Assembly (NCBI GenBank): GCA_017886875.1
Contig: JAGHIZ010000080.1
Span: forward strand, 1-39,639
Reading direction: 5' to 3'
Source: Butyricicoccus sp.
GTDB lineage: Bacteria; Bacillota; Clostridia; Oscillospirales; Butyricicoccaceae
Length of the DNA: 39,639 nucleotides
The notes under the pieces: model-generated
The model's database searches: none
Seen by the model: only the letters and a program-made list of their open reading frames with translations
Told to the model about the DNA's origin: nothing
Part shown: positions 24,641 through 34,411 of the stretch, one piece after another
Layout: each line of letters starts with the position of its first letter
Numbering within the stretch: position 1 is the stretch's first letter
Position numbers and translations under genes: made by a program

Positions 24641-25768
24641 TTATATTACAGAACTTTTAGCAATAACTACAGGATAATTTTCATGTCCCATCATAGTTCT
24701 GCCATCACGAATTGTAACGCCTCTATCTGTTATAATATGTGCAAGAGATGCACCATTTAGTATTCTGCCATTTTCCATAATAATAGAATTGCTTACAACA
24801 GCATCTTTTTCCACTAAAACATCTCTAAACAGAACAGAATTTATAACCTTGCCTTCAATATGGCAACCATCAGCAATCAAGCTATCCTCAACTTTTGCCT
24901 TATCACCATAGTAAGCAGGAGATTCATCATAAATACGAGTATATATAGGTCTTGTACGTAGGAATACCTCATCACGAGTTTCCTTATCAAGCATATCCAT
25001 ATTAGCCTTAAAATACTGATGAGTATCTTCTATCTTGCAAGAATAAGCACCAAATAGATAACCACCGATTTTACTATCTGTAAGAGCACGTGTTAACAGT
25101 TCACGCTCAAAGTGTATGCAGTTATGAGTTACACAATCAGCGATAAGATGAATTAAATACTGACGGCTCATAACATAAACGCCAAGAGCTTCATGTTTAC
25201 ATTTGCTATCGTTGCTATCACCAACACGAATATCAACGATTTCTTTTCTGCGGTTCATTTCACAATAGGTAGATAGGCGATTTTCTTTACCCTTCTTAGT
25301 AACTACCATAGTGATATCATTTTCAGCGTCTATATGTTGCTGAATAACCTCATCAATAGGGATATTTGCGATAATATCGCCATCAGCTAAAACAACATAT
25401 TCAGCTCTATTTTTCTGAAGGAAATCAATAGCACCAGAAAGTGCATCAATTTTACCACGATACTCACCAACTACCAGTGGAGAAGATTTTTTGGAATAGC
25501 TGTAAGGAGGCAACATAGTAACGCCACCATTCTTACGAGACAAGTCCCAATCTTTACCATTTCCGATATGGTCAATAAGTGACTGATATTTATCCTTCAT
25601 AATTAGACCAATACGGAAAATACCTGAATTAACCATATTTGATAGCATAAAGTCTACAATACGGTATCTGCCACCGAATGGAACAGCGGCAACTGTACGA
25701 TGTTCTGTAATTTCACGCAGGTCATTGTCGCCATCAACGGCAATGATAATGCCTAACACATTTTTCAT
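24641..25768 (-). CDS. glgD: ADP-glucose pyrophosphorylase subunit GlgD
   Basis: A 375-residue GlgC paralogue of the GlgD type. It keeps the nucleotidyltransferase fold (PFGGRYRIVDFMLSNM, LADGDIIANI) and a C-terminal left-handed beta-helix, but the start reads IIIAVDGDNDLREI, without the LAGGQGSRL nucleotide-binding loop of GlgC. It is therefore expected to be the poorly active, modulating subunit that pairs with GlgC, as known for Firmicutes. It starts 20 bases after glgC, with AAAGGGG about 10 bases before the ATG. Co-expression with glgC supports a hetero-oligomeric enzyme. Confidence 0.95.
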   Translation of the reverse strand: MKNVLGIIIAVDGDNDLREITEHRTVAAVPFGGRYRIVDFMLSNMVNSGIFRIGLIMKDKYQSLIDHIGNGKDWDLSRKNGGVTMLPPYSYSKKSSPLVVGEYRGKIDALSGAIDFLQKNRAEYVVLADGDIIANIPIDEVIQQHIDAENDITMVVTKKGKENRLSTYCEMNRRKEIVDIRVGDSNDSKCKHEALGVYVMSRQYLIHLIADCVTHNCIHFERELLTRALTDSKIGGYLFGAYSCKIEDTHQYFKANMDMLDKETRDEVFLRTRPIYTRIYDESPAYYGDKAKVEDSLIADGCHIEGKVINSVLFRDVLVEKDAVVSNSIIMENGRILNGASLAHIITDRGVTIRDGRTMMGHENYPVVIAKSSVI

Positions 25769-25788
25769 TTGTATGGTTCCCCTTTTCC

Positions 25789-27000
25789 TTAAATCTCATC
25801 TGGAAGATCTTTGTCTGCCATTTCCTTAGCCTTTAATGTTGCACCCTTGCCGATTGTAACCTCAGCCGCAACAACTGCAACACCCCAATCATCAGGGCCA
25901 ACATCTGTTGGAGTGCCGCCAACTTGTGCTTTCTCACAAATTCTAGCATTTTCAGCAACGATTGCATAACGCACAACTGCACCTGGTTCAACAACAGCAC
26001 CTGGCATTAAGATAGAATATTCAACTCTTGCACCCTTACCGATGGTAACATCTGAGAAAAGTATAGACTCAGAAACATCGCCCATAATCTCACAGCCTTC
26101 AGATACAAGAGAGTGAGTAACCTTTGCATCTTTGCTTGTGTAGTGTGGAGGTGCACCATTGTTTCTGCCGTAAATTTTCCAGCTATCATCAGTAAGGTTA
26201 AGACCAGACTTAGGGCTTAGAAGATCCATATTAGCTTCCCAAAGTGACTCAATAGTACCAACGTCCTTCCAGTAGCCTTCAAAGCGGAAGGAAACAAGCT
26301 TTTCACCTGCAGCTAACATATCAGGGATAATATCTTTACCGAAGTCATAAGATGACTCTGGTTTTTTCTCATCAGCAGTTAGATACTGACGAAGTTTTTT
26401 CCAAGTAAAGATATAGATACCCATAGAAGCAAGTGTTGACTTAGGTTTTTTTGGTTTCTCCTCGAATTCATAAATAGTGCCATCTTCATGGCAATTCATG
26501 ATACCGAAACGAGAAGCCTCATCAAGTGGCACATCAATAACAGCTATAGTAGCATCTGCACCAGTTTTCTTGTGCTGCTGAAGCATTTTATTATAATTCA
26601 TCTTGTAGATGTGGTCACCAGACAGGATAAGTACATATTCTGGGTCATATTCATCAACAAAACCGATGTTTTGGTAAATAGCGTTAGCAGTACCTTTATA
26701 CCACTCTGAAGTTTTGCCTTTTTGGTAAGGAGGTAGGATATAAACGCCACCATTTAAGCGGTCTAAATCCCAAGTTTGACCTGCACCTACATAAGCATTA
26801 AGAGCATGAGGCTCATACTGTGTAAGCACACCAACGGTATCAATACCAGAGTTAATACAGTTAGAAAGTGGGAAGTCAATAATTTTATACTTACCACCGA
26901 AAGGAACTGCTGGTTTTGCGACTTTTGTTGTTAATACATACAGTCTGCTTCCCTGTCCACCTGCAAGGAGCATTGCAACACATTCTTTTTTGCGATACAT
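25789..27000 (-). CDS. glgC: Glucose-1-phosphate adenylyltransferase (catalytic subunit)
   Basis: A 403-residue enzyme making ADP-glucose from glucose-1-phosphate and ATP, the rate-setting step of glycogen synthesis. The nucleotide loop [14 protein letters not shown] is at residues 11-24, followed by [19 protein letters not shown], the catalytic LSGDHIYKM and FEEKPKKP. Hexapeptide beta-helix repeats fill the C-terminus. GGAG lies 9 bases before the ATG. It follows glgB after an 82-base gap and precedes glgD. Codon choice is closer to highly expressed genes than in its neighbours. Confidence 0.98.
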   Translation of the reverse strand: MYRKKECVAMLLAGGQGSRLYVLTTKVAKPAVPFGGKYKIIDFPLSNCINSGIDTVGVLTQYEPHALNAYVGAGQTWDLDRLNGGVYILPPYQKGKTSEWYKGTANAIYQNIGFVDEYDPEYVLILSGDHIYKMNYNKMLQQHKKTGADATIAVIDVPLDEASRFGIMNCHEDGTIYEFEEKPKKPKSTLASMGIYIFTWKKLRQYLTADEKKPESSYDFGKDIIPDMLAAGEKLVSFRFEGYWKDVGTIESLWEANMDLLSPKSGLNLTDDSWKIYGRNNGAPPHYTSKDAKVTHSLVSEGCEIMGDVSESILFSDVTIGKGARVEYSILMPGAVVEPGAVVRYAIVAENARICEKAQVGGTPTDVGPDDWGVAVVAAEVTIGKGATLKAKEMADKDLPDEI

Positions 27001-27082
27001 GATGTGATTCTCCGTTTCTTTCCCAATACTTTAAGATTTGTGAAAGCGGTGAGCTATATGCCCAATTCCGCTGTTATAACAA

Positions 27083-29080
27083 TTATTTATCTGATGTTTT
27101 CTTTGTAGTTTTTCTAACGCTTGTGCTTTTTGTAGCTGTTTTAGAAGTAGTAGACTTCTTTTTAGCTGTAGCCTTGGTTGGCGTTGCACGTTTTGCACGA
27201 GGTTTACCACGAAGGAACATTACAGAAAGAGGTGCAACTTTAAGGTCAACAATATTTTCCATTCCGTGAAGTTCGTCAGCCTTTGTGCGTTTCTTGCCAT
27301 TAGAAACGCCACCACCGCCAAATTCTACACTATCAGACGAAAATACTTCCTCATAAGTTCCAGCGAAAGGAACACCTATTTTGTAACTTTCATGGTAAAC
27401 AGGGGCAAAGTTAGCCACACAGATAATTTCGCTTCCATCTTTTGCAATTCTTCTAAATGCTATGATATTATTAACATTGTCATCATGAGAAATCCATGAG
27501 AAACCATGCCAATCGGTATCATTCTCCCAAAGCTCTTTATTATCCAGATAGAACATATTAAGAGCTTTGACATAAGCACGCATTTGTCTATGAGAATCGT
27601 AACCTAGAAGCATCCAATCTAATTGTTTTGCCTCTGACCATTCAGAGAACTGACCAAACTCACCTCCCATAAAGAGCATTTTCTTTCCTGGATGTGCAAT
27701 CATATAGCCGAATAATGTACGCAGAGAAGCGAATTTATTTTCATAAGGGTCAGGCATCTTATCAAGCAAAGATTTCTTTCCATGTACAACTTCATCATGA
27801 GAGAGTGGAAGTATATAGTTTTCAGAGAAAGCATACATAAATGAGAATGTAATTTTATCATGCATATCTTTTCTGAAGAATGGGTCTGCACCGATATAGC
27901 AAAGCATATCATTCATCCAGCCCATATTCCATTTAAAGTTAAAACCTAGACCACCCATATAACCCGGTTTAGTAACCATAGGCCAAGCTGTAGATTCTTC
28001 AGCAATCATCATACAATCAGGGTGAGCGGTTAAAACCATCTCATTTAGAAGTCGTAAGAAATCAACCGCTTCTAAATTTTCTCTGCCGCCATGAATGTTA
28101 GGACGCCATTCACCTTGACGGTTGTAATCGAGGTAAAGCATAGATGCAACCGCATCAACACGCAAACCATCTATATGAAACTTTTCAATCCAGAACATAG
28201 CAGAGGAGAACAAAAGATTTCTAACAGAAACCTTACCATAGTCAAATACTCTAGTTCCCCATTCTTTATGTTCCATTTTAAGTGGGTCGGCATATTCGTA
28301 TAAATATGAGCCATCAAACTCTACAAGTCCATGACCATCTTTAGGGAAGTGAGCAGGAACCCAGTCCATAATCACACCCATGCCTGTTTGGTGAGCCTTA
28401 TCTACAAAATACATAAGGTCATCAGGAGTGCCATAACGAGAGGTTGCAGCGAAATAACCAGTAACTTGATAACCCCAAGAAGCATCAAGAGGGTGTTCAG
28501 TTAAAGGCATAAGTTCTATATGGGTGTAACCCATTTCTTTAGCATAAGGGATAAGCTCATCAGCAAGCTGACGATATGAATAGAAAGAGTCATCAGCATT
28601 ACGTTTCCAAGAACCAGCATGAACTTCATAAATATTTACAGGTTGACTATAAGGCTCATGTTTACTTCTCCAAGACAGCCAACTATCATCATTCCATTTA
28701 TAGCCGTCTATATCAAAAACTTTAGAGCCATTACCTGGACGTGTTTCGGAGTGAAACGCATAAGGGTCAGCCTTATCGAGTTCATAACCTTCTGGTGTAC
28801 GAATTGCATATTTATATGTATCAAATTTACGAACATCGGGAATAAAAATCTCCCATATACCGTCTTCATTTCTATGCATTTGATGAGCTGTTCGACTCCA
28901 GCCGTTAAACTCACCCATTACAGCAACGCTTGCTGCATTAGGTGCATATACACGAAACATATAGCCATTTTTACCATCAAATTCGGCAGGGTGTGAACCC
29001 ATAAATTCATACGCACGACAATCTTTACCGGAATGGAACAATGAAAGATGCTCTTCCAGACTAATTGCTTTTATTTCCAT
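27083..29080 (-). CDS. glgB: 1,4-alpha-glucan branching enzyme with basic C-terminal tail
   Basis: A 665-residue GH13 branching enzyme making alpha-1,6 links in glycogen. A CBM48 module occupies about residues 25-125. The barrel has MDWVPAHFP, nucleophile Asp309 in HIDGLRVDAVAS, Glu361 in MIAEEST and Asp429 in LPLSHDEVVHGK, then a C-terminal beta domain ending near FLRGKP. After that comes an unusual tail of about 37 residues (629-665) rich in Lys (11), Thr (11) and Ser, resembling histone H1-like tails. AAGGAG lies 8 bases before the ATG. It is the first gene of the glycogen operon, with a leader of about 113 bases. Confidence 0.97.
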   Translation of the reverse strand: MEIKAISLEEHLSLFHSGKDCRAYEFMGSHPAEFDGKNGYMFRVYAPNAASVAVMGEFNGWSRTAHQMHRNEDGIWEIFIPDVRKFDTYKYAIRTPEGYELDKADPYAFHSETRPGNGSKVFDIDGYKWNDDSWLSWRSKHEPYSQPVNIYEVHAGSWKRNADDSFYSYRQLADELIPYAKEMGYTHIELMPLTEHPLDASWGYQVTGYFAATSRYGTPDDLMYFVDKAHQTGMGVIMDWVPAHFPKDGHGLVEFDGSYLYEYADPLKMEHKEWGTRVFDYGKVSVRNLLFSSAMFWIEKFHIDGLRVDAVASMLYLDYNRQGEWRPNIHGGRENLEAVDFLRLLNEMVLTAHPDCMMIAEESTAWPMVTKPGYMGGLGFNFKWNMGWMNDMLCYIGADPFFRKDMHDKITFSFMYAFSENYILPLSHDEVVHGKKSLLDKMPDPYENKFASLRTLFGYMIAHPGKKMLFMGGEFGQFSEWSEAKQLDWMLLGYDSHRQMRAYVKALNMFYLDNKELWENDTDWHGFSWISHDDNVNNIIAFRRIAKDGSEIICVANFAPVYHESYKIGVPFAGTYEEVFSSDSVEFGGGGVSNGKKRTKADELHGMENIVDLKVAPLSVMFLRGKPRAKRATPTKATAKKKSTTSKTATKSTSVRKTTKKTSDK

Positions 29081-29200
29081 GCATTCATCTCCTTTTTGGA
29101 TGTAGAATCTGCTCGGATACTATCCATTTGTTTCCTTTTGTCCGGCTTTTTGTTGCCATCGCACAGTTTATCCGATGCTAAGTTCTCATTTACTAGATAT

Positions 29201-29229
29201 AGTATACAATAACCTAAAAAAAATGTCCA
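29201..29229 (-). promoter_or_regulatory. Sigma-A promoter of the glgBCDAP operon
   Basis: On the minus strand TGGACA (29224-29229) and TATACT (29201-29206) are 17 bases apart. The -35 box lies in the 3' arm of the cinA terminator stem, and the terminator's T-run forms part of the spacer. The resulting leader of about 113 bases can pair TCGGATA (29113-29119) with TATCCGA (29169-29175). No known riboswitch is recognised. Confidence 0.65.
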
Positions 29230-29251
29230 GTATTTTTGGAAAACACTGGAC
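29216..29251. terminator. Terminator after cinA (bidirectional shape)
   Basis: A 12-base stem (29225-29251, core GTCCAGT/ACTGGAC) is followed on the minus strand by ATTTTTTTT, and by TTTTTTG on the plus strand. It ends the desulfurase-thiI-cinA unit and overlaps the -35 box of the glg promoter. Confidence 0.88.
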
Positions 29252-29341
29252 GTTTTTTGTTTATTTTTTTCTATTATCTTAAAATTTTACAAATAGTGCA
29301 TAATTATTATACATTCGCTACATATACGAACATAAAAACCG

Positions 29342-30580
29342 TTATAAAGTTTGCTGTAATTCTCTGCGTATAATATCAAGAGCAAGAGAGGCAGCATGAT
29401 TTCTAACCCTGTCACGACCATTTGTGTTATTTGTCTTTCTTGTTATAAGCTTGCCATTTATATAAACACTTATATAAACAAGACCAACAGGTTTTTCAGC
29501 AGTTCCACCGTCTGGACCTGCAATACCTGTTATACCCACACCGACATTAGTGCATAAACGCTCTGCAACACCTTTAGCCATTTCCTCAGCCGTCTGAGCT
29601 GAAACCGCACCATATTTTTCAAGTGTTTCAGCCTTAACGCCCAACACTTTCATTTTAACTTCATTGGAATATGAGCAAACACCACCCATATAATAAGCAG
29701 ATGCACCCGCTAAATCGGTTATGCGTTTGGATAATAAACCACCTGTGCAGCTTTCAGCAACAGACAAAGTCATATTATTTTTAATTAGAAGCTGACCAAC
29801 AACCTGTTCAAGTGAATCAACATCAACACCATAAACATCATCACCTATAATCTGTTTAACTTGCTCAACAACAGGTTCAAGCATTTTTTCAGCCTCATCT
29901 TCTGTTTCAGCCTTTGCAGTAATTCTAACAAAACATTCTGAGGTTTTGGCATAAGGTGCTATTGTAGGATTTTGCATTGACTGCATAAGGTCATGCAGCT
30001 TTGTTTCCATAGCACTTTCACCAATGCCAAACATTCGCACATTATGCGACTTAATACAACCACCTGCAAGCGGGTATAAAAACGGCATAGCATACTTTTT
30101 AAATATAGGTTCACATTCTCTTGGAGGTCCTGGAAGCATTATCACATATTTACCATCACGTTCAAAACCGCAAGCGGGAGCAGTTCCCCATTCATTAGTA
30201 AAAACAGTACAACCTTCTGGCAGCCATGCTTGCTTTTCATTATTAGGTGTCATTACTTTGCCAATTTTTTCAAAAAAGCTTTTTATATCCTCTAGCGATT
30301 TTTCATGTAAAACAAGTTTTTTATTAAAAGCCTCAGCAAGAGTTTCTTTTGTAAGGTCATCGAGTGTTGGTCCTAAACCACCAGTAGTTATAATAATATC
30401 AGCTCTGCTTTTAGCTTCCAAAATTGCACGTTTTAAACGCTCTGGATTATCACCTACAACTGTTTGATAGTATACATTTATACCAAGCTCGCTAAGACCT
30501 TGAGAGATAATCTGAGCATCAGTGTTTACAATTTGACCTAGTAATATTTCGGTTCCGACTGCGATTAATTCTGCATTCAT
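29342..30580 (-). CDS. cinA: CinA: competence/damage-inducible protein with NMN deamidase domain
   Basis: A 412-residue two-domain protein. The N-terminal molybdopterin-binding-like domain shows AVGTEILLGQIVNTDAQ and TTGGLGPTLDD. The C-terminal CinA/PncC domain shows VAESCTGGLLSKRITD and GITGIAGPDGGT. The family recycles NMN to nicotinate mononucleotide and handles ADP-ribose-type pyrophosphates. GGAGG lies 7 bases before the ATG. It is third in the unit after thiI, with a 21-base gap, and is followed by a terminator. Cytoplasmic; length is standard. Confidence 0.97.
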   Translation of the reverse strand: MNAELIAVGTEILLGQIVNTDAQIISQGLSELGINVYYQTVVGDNPERLKRAILEAKSRADIIITTGGLGPTLDDLTKETLAEAFNKKLVLHEKSLEDIKSFFEKIGKVMTPNNEKQAWLPEGCTVFTNEWGTAPACGFERDGKYVIMLPGPPRECEPIFKKYAMPFLYPLAGGCIKSHNVRMFGIGESAMETKLHDLMQSMQNPTIAPYAKTSECFVRITAKAETEDEAEKMLEPVVEQVKQIIGDDVYGVDVDSLEQVVGQLLIKNNMTLSVAESCTGGLLSKRITDLAGASAYYMGGVCSYSNEVKMKVLGVKAETLEKYGAVSAQTAEEMAKGVAERLCTNVGVGITGIAGPDGGTAEKPVGLVYISVYINGKLITRKTNNTNGRDRVRNHAASLALDIIRRELQQTL

Positions 30581-30601
30581 GCTATCGCCTCCAAAAAGAT
30601 T

Positions 30602-31780
30602 TTATAGTGCTTTAAATTTAGGATAAATAACCTCAGTGCCATTAACTGCTTCATCAACCAAAGCGTCAACATCAAGATGTTTTTCAGCCTCTAATATTTT
30701 AAACATTTTAGGCTTGGTATTAGGGTGTTTAGGGGTAAATACTGTACAACAATCCTCATAAGGTAAAATTGATGTTTCAAAAGTGCCAATTTTACGAGCG
30801 ATTTTAATAATTTCCTCTTTATCCATACCAATAACAGGACGAAATACTGGAAGTTCACATACTTCACCAGTTACAGCCATAGCAGGCATGGTTTGGCTTG
30901 CAACCTGACCTAAGCTTTCGCCGGTGATTAAACCGCCACAGCCCTCACGAATAGCAAGTTTTTCTGCAATACGCATCATAAATCTACGCATAATAAGGGT
31001 AAATAATTCCTCATGACAATGCTCTCTTATTTGCTCTTGAATTTTGGTAAAAGGAACAACTAAAAGAGGCATACGACCAGTATAAGCAGTCATAATTTCA
31101 GCAAGCTCAATAACTTTTTCTTTGGCTCTCTCTGATGTGTATGGATAGCTAAAGAAATGAATTGCGGTAAGCTCTAAACCACGTTTAGACATCATATATC
31201 CCGCAACCGGAGAGTCAATACCACCAGAAAGCAAAATAGCAGCCTTGCCATTTGTACCAACAGGCATACCACCTGCACCCGCTACCGCACCAGAATGGAC
31301 AAATGCATACTGGTCACGAATTTCAAAATAAATAGTTAGCTCTGGTGTATGCATATCTGGCTTCATATGCTGATATTTATACGCAAGCTCACCACCGATT
31401 TTTTGTGAAACCTGAATAGATGTCATTGGGAAACGCTTGTCACCACGTTTAGTTTCAACCTTAAAACTATGAGCTGCTGCAATTTTATCCTTGAGGTATT
31501 CTTCTGCGGTTTGCTGCATAGCCTCAAGAGTTTTTTCACAGACTGCTGCACGACAGATTAAATTGATACCGAAAATTTTAGAAACTGTGTCAACAATAGC
31601 GTCAGCGTCTGCATTTTCACCAATCCAAACATAGATTACAGATTGACGCATATAAACCTCACAATCTGCAACATGTTTTAATCTGCGTTTGATATTGCCA
31701 AGCAATTTATCTTCAAAGGCTTTTCTGTTAAGACCTTTTAAAATAATCTCTCCACACTTTAATAGTAAAACTTCTTTCAT
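30602..31780 (-). CDS. thiI: tRNA 4-thiouridine synthase ThiI
   Basis: A 392-residue protein with an N-terminal ferredoxin-like/THUMP RNA-binding region (about 1-165) and a PP-loop ATPase domain with AAILLSGGIDSPVAGYMM. EDCCTVFTPKHPNTKP is near the end, where it stops without a rhodanese domain, as in most Firmicutes ThiI. It adenylates U8 of tRNA for sulfur insertion and can also support thiazole synthesis. Lacking rhodanese, it should take sulfur directly from the adjacent cysteine desulfurase, 15 bases upstream. GAGG lies 7 bases before the ATG. Confidence 0.97.
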   Translation of the reverse strand: MKEVLLLKCGEIILKGLNRKAFEDKLLGNIKRRLKHVADCEVYMRQSVIYVWIGENADADAIVDTVSKIFGINLICRAAVCEKTLEAMQQTAEEYLKDKIAAAHSFKVETKRGDKRFPMTSIQVSQKIGGELAYKYQHMKPDMHTPELTIYFEIRDQYAFVHSGAVAGAGGMPVGTNGKAAILLSGGIDSPVAGYMMSKRGLELTAIHFFSYPYTSERAKEKVIELAEIMTAYTGRMPLLVVPFTKIQEQIREHCHEELFTLIMRRFMMRIAEKLAIREGCGGLITGESLGQVASQTMPAMAVTGEVCELPVFRPVIGMDKEEIIKIARKIGTFETSILPYEDCCTVFTPKHPNTKPKMFKILEAEKHLDVDALVDEAVNGTEVIYPKFKAL

Positions 31781-31795
31781 TTCTTTTCCTCACTT

Positions 31796-32923
31796 TTATC
31801 TTTTTAACATTTTAATGCCTTGTTCAAAACCATCTAAAAGAGCATCTATATCTTCTCTTGTGTTAAATGGTGCAAAAGAAATTCTAATTGCACTGTCAAT
31901 ACGTTTGTTATCAAATCCCATAGCTTTTAAAACAACACTTTCCTTACCCTTTGCACAAGCAGAGCCAGCAGAAACATAAACTTCTCTGCTTTCAAGTATT
32001 CTAAGCATAACTTCACTTTTGCAGCCTTCAAGCGAAACATTAAATACATGAGGTACATCAGGCTGACCGTTTTGTTTAGCCCATGGTATACGTTTTTGAA
32101 GTTCGCTTTTAAGATACTCTGCAAGTTCACTAACGTGTTTTAAATCCTCAGTCATATTTTTCTGACGAATTTCACAAGCGACCGCAAAGCCCGCAATGCT
32201 TGGCATTGGTTCAGTGCCTGAACGCATACCCTTTTCTTGACCACCACCAACAATATAAGGTCGAATTTTTACATCTCTTGAAATATATAAAGCACCTATT
32301 CCCTTTGGTGCACCAATCTTATGACCGCTTACGCTCATAAGTTGACAATTCCATTTTTTAGGTGTAAGTGGCACACGGAAAAGACCTTGCACAGCATCAA
32401 TATGAAAAATAGCTCTTGGGGCTTTGTTTTTTATTATTGAGCCGATTTTTTCCACATGTTGAAGTGTGCCAACCTCATTATTAACAAGCATAATGCTAAC
32501 TAAAATTGTATCTTCTCTTAAAGCATTTTCAAAATCCTCTGCTGAAATATGCCCTGTTTCATCTGGTTTTAAATATGTTACAGTAAAGCCATCTTCTTCA
32601 AGTCTTTTGCAAGCGTTTTTAACCGCTGAATGTTCAAACTCTGATGTAATTATATGCTTGCCAATATGACGATTTTTATATGCAGCCCCAAAGATTGCAG
32701 TGTTTATTGCTTCTGTTCCGCCTGATGTAAACGTAATTTCATCAGCATTTGCACCCATAGCCTTGGCTACAATTTCACGATAACTTTTAAGCTCTTTAGC
32801 TGCTTTTATACCCATGCTATGCTGACTTGATGGATTTCCAAAATCAGTAAGCATAAATCTTGTCATAGTCTCTACTGCTTCTGGTAATACAGCTGTTGTA
32901 GCTGAATTGTCCAAATAATGCAT
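31796..32923 (-). CDS. Cysteine desulfurase (NifS/NifZ type, partner of ThiI)
   Basis: A 375-residue PLP enzyme converting cysteine to alanine with a persulfide on its own cysteine. MHYLDNSATT at the start, PLP Lys202 in SVSGHKIGAPKG and active Cys323 in SAGSACAKGKES are present. Its position directly before thiI is the arrangement of Bacillus nifZ-thiI, so tRNA thiolation is the likely main role. No iscU or other Fe-S scaffold genes are adjacent. AAAGGA precedes the ATG. It leads the desulfurase-thiI-cinA unit from an extended -10 promoter. Confidence 0.95.
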   Translation of the reverse strand: MHYLDNSATTAVLPEAVETMTRFMLTDFGNPSSQHSMGIKAAKELKSYREIVAKAMGANADEITFTSGGTEAINTAIFGAAYKNRHIGKHIITSEFEHSAVKNACKRLEEDGFTVTYLKPDETGHISAEDFENALREDTILVSIMLVNNEVGTLQHVEKIGSIIKNKAPRAIFHIDAVQGLFRVPLTPKKWNCQLMSVSGHKIGAPKGIGALYISRDVKIRPYIVGGGQEKGMRSGTEPMPSIAGFAVACEIRQKNMTEDLKHVSELAEYLKSELQKRIPWAKQNGQPDVPHVFNVSLEGCKSEVMLRILESREVYVSAGSACAKGKESVVLKAMGFDNKRIDSAIRISFAPFNTREDIDALLDGFEQGIKMLKR

Positions 32924-32959
32924 TTTTTCTGTCCTTTCTATTACTTTTATTCAGTCTGA

Positions 32960-32988
32960 ATTATAACACAATATATAGTAAAAAACAA
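32960..32988 (-). promoter_or_regulatory. Extended -10 promoter of the desulfurase-thiI-cinA unit
   Basis: On the minus strand a perfect TATAAT (32960-32965) is preceded by TGT, an extended -10. The -35 region at 17 bases (TTGTTT) is poor. It lies about 37 bases before the start codon. Confidence 0.6.
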
Positions 32989-33041
32989 ACTTAAATGCGG
33001 TTTATTTTATATGCTCTATATGATTTTTTTATCAAACGTAA

Positions 33042-33070
33042 TTGAAAGAATATTAAATTCATGCTATAAT
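33042..33070 (+). promoter_or_regulatory. Sigma-A promoter of purA
   Basis: TTGAAA (33042-33047), a 17-base spacer and a perfect TATAAT (33065-33070) with TGC just before it (extended -10). It lies about 70 bases before the purA start. I see no recognisable PurR box or purine riboswitch. Confidence 0.8.
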
Positions 33071-33140
33071 GCAAATGTATGCTGTTAGATGTAGAAAAAG
33101 CATTTAAAACCGCAATTTTATTGAAAGGGGCATTATATTC

Positions 33141-34409
33141 ATGCCAGGCAAAGTAATTTTAGGAGCTCAATGGGGCGACGAAGGCAAGGGCAAATTTATT
33201 GATATTTTTGCAGCACAGGCTGACTTAGTAGTTCGCAGTCAGGGTGGTAATAACGCAGGTCACACAGTAGTGGTGGACGGTGTTAAATATAAACTTCAGC
33301 TAATTCCATCTGGTATCTTATACCCAGAATGTACAAATGTAATTGGCCCTGGTGTTGTTGTAGACCCACGCAACATCTTAAAGGAGATTGACACTCTAGC
33401 AGAACAAGGTGTATCTGCTGACAAGCTGTTTATTGATGCACGTTGTCATTGTATTCTGCCATGGCATTTAGAGCTTGATGCTCTGAGTGAAAAGGCTCGT
33501 GGCGGTGATGATATCGGCACAACCAAAAAGGGTATTGGTCCTACTTATATGGACAAGTCCGAACGTATTGGTGTGCGTATGCATGACTTTGTAGGCGAAC
33601 ATTTTGAAACTGCAATGCGTGAAGCTTGCGAGCGTAAAAATAAGGTTATTGTTGGTGTATATGGTGGCGAGCCAATCGACATTGAAGCTGTTTTGGCTGA
33701 GTACCGCACATATGCTGACCGTTTAAGAAAATATGTAACTGATACAACCATAATGACATGGAATGCAGTTAAGGAAGGTAAATTTGTACTGTTTGAAGGT
33801 GCTCAAGGCACATTGCTTGACCTTGATATGGGTACTTATCCATATGTTACATCTTCTCACCCAGTAGCTGGCGGCTGCTGCATTGGTTCTGGTGTTGGTC
33901 CAACAGCTATTACTGATGTTATGGGTATATTTAAGAGTTATACCACTCGTGTTGGTAAAGGTCCTTTCCCAACTGAGTTATTTGATGAAACTGGTGATTA
34001 TATCCGTAATGCAGGCGGTGAATTTGGCACAGTTACAGGTCGCCCACGTCGTACAGGTTGGTTTGACGCAGTAATTGCACGTTATACAATTCGTGTAAAC
34101 GGTCTAACTGAAATGGTAATCAACAAAATTGACCCGCTTCGTGGTCTTGATAAACTTAAAGTTTGTGTAGCTTATGATTATAAGGGCGAGCGTATCACCG
34201 AATTCCCAGCTGATTTTGCTGATTTAGCTCACTGTACTCCAATTTATGAGGAGTTTGATGGTTTTGATGAAGATATCACAAACTGTCGTAGCTTTGATGA
34301 ATTACCAAAGAGCGTTCAAAATTACATTCGTGAACTTGAACGCATTTGTGGTTGTAAGGTAACTATGTTAGGCGTAGGGCCAGCAAGAGACCAAGTTATG
34401 AGTATATAA
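33141..34409 (+). CDS. purA: Adenylosuccinate synthetase
   Basis: A 422-residue GTP-dependent enzyme joining IMP and aspartate, the first step from IMP to AMP. The signature GAQWGDEGKGK is at residues 8-18 with catalytic Asp13, and NNAGHTV gives His41, the two classic catalytic residues. TTRVGKGPFPTE and TGRPRRTGWFD follow. AAAGGGG lies about 10 bases before the ATG. It is a single-gene unit with its own promoter and terminator. Codon use suggests high expression. Confidence 0.98.
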   Translation: MPGKVILGAQWGDEGKGKFIDIFAAQADLVVRSQGGNNAGHTVVVDGVKYKLQLIPSGILYPECTNVIGPGVVVDPRNILKEIDTLAEQGVSADKLFIDARCHCILPWHLELDALSEKARGGDDIGTTKKGIGPTYMDKSERIGVRMHDFVGEHFETAMREACERKNKVIVGVYGGEPIDIEAVLAEYRTYADRLRKYVTDTTIMTWNAVKEGKFVLFEGAQGTLLDLDMGTYPYVTSSHPVAGGCCIGSGVGPTAITDVMGIFKSYTTRVGKGPFPTELFDETGDYIRNAGGEFGTVTGRPRRTGWFDAVIARYTIRVNGLTEMVINKIDPLRGLDKLKVCVAYDYKGERITEFPADFADLAHCTPIYEEFDGFDEDITNCRSFDELPKSVQNYIRELERICGCKVTMLGVGPARDQVMSI

Positions 34410-34411
34410 TG

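Noticed and set aside
32996-33114. TGCGGTTT / AAACCGCA inverted repeat flanking the desulfurase-purA divergent promoters
   Set aside because: Only 8 bases, more than 100 bases apart, with no match to a known purine operator; chance is a sufficient explanation.
33075-33156. Small upstream reading frames in the purA leader (ATGs at 33075 and 33079)
   Set aside because: Neither has a ribosome-binding site and both lie at or next to the predicted transcription start.
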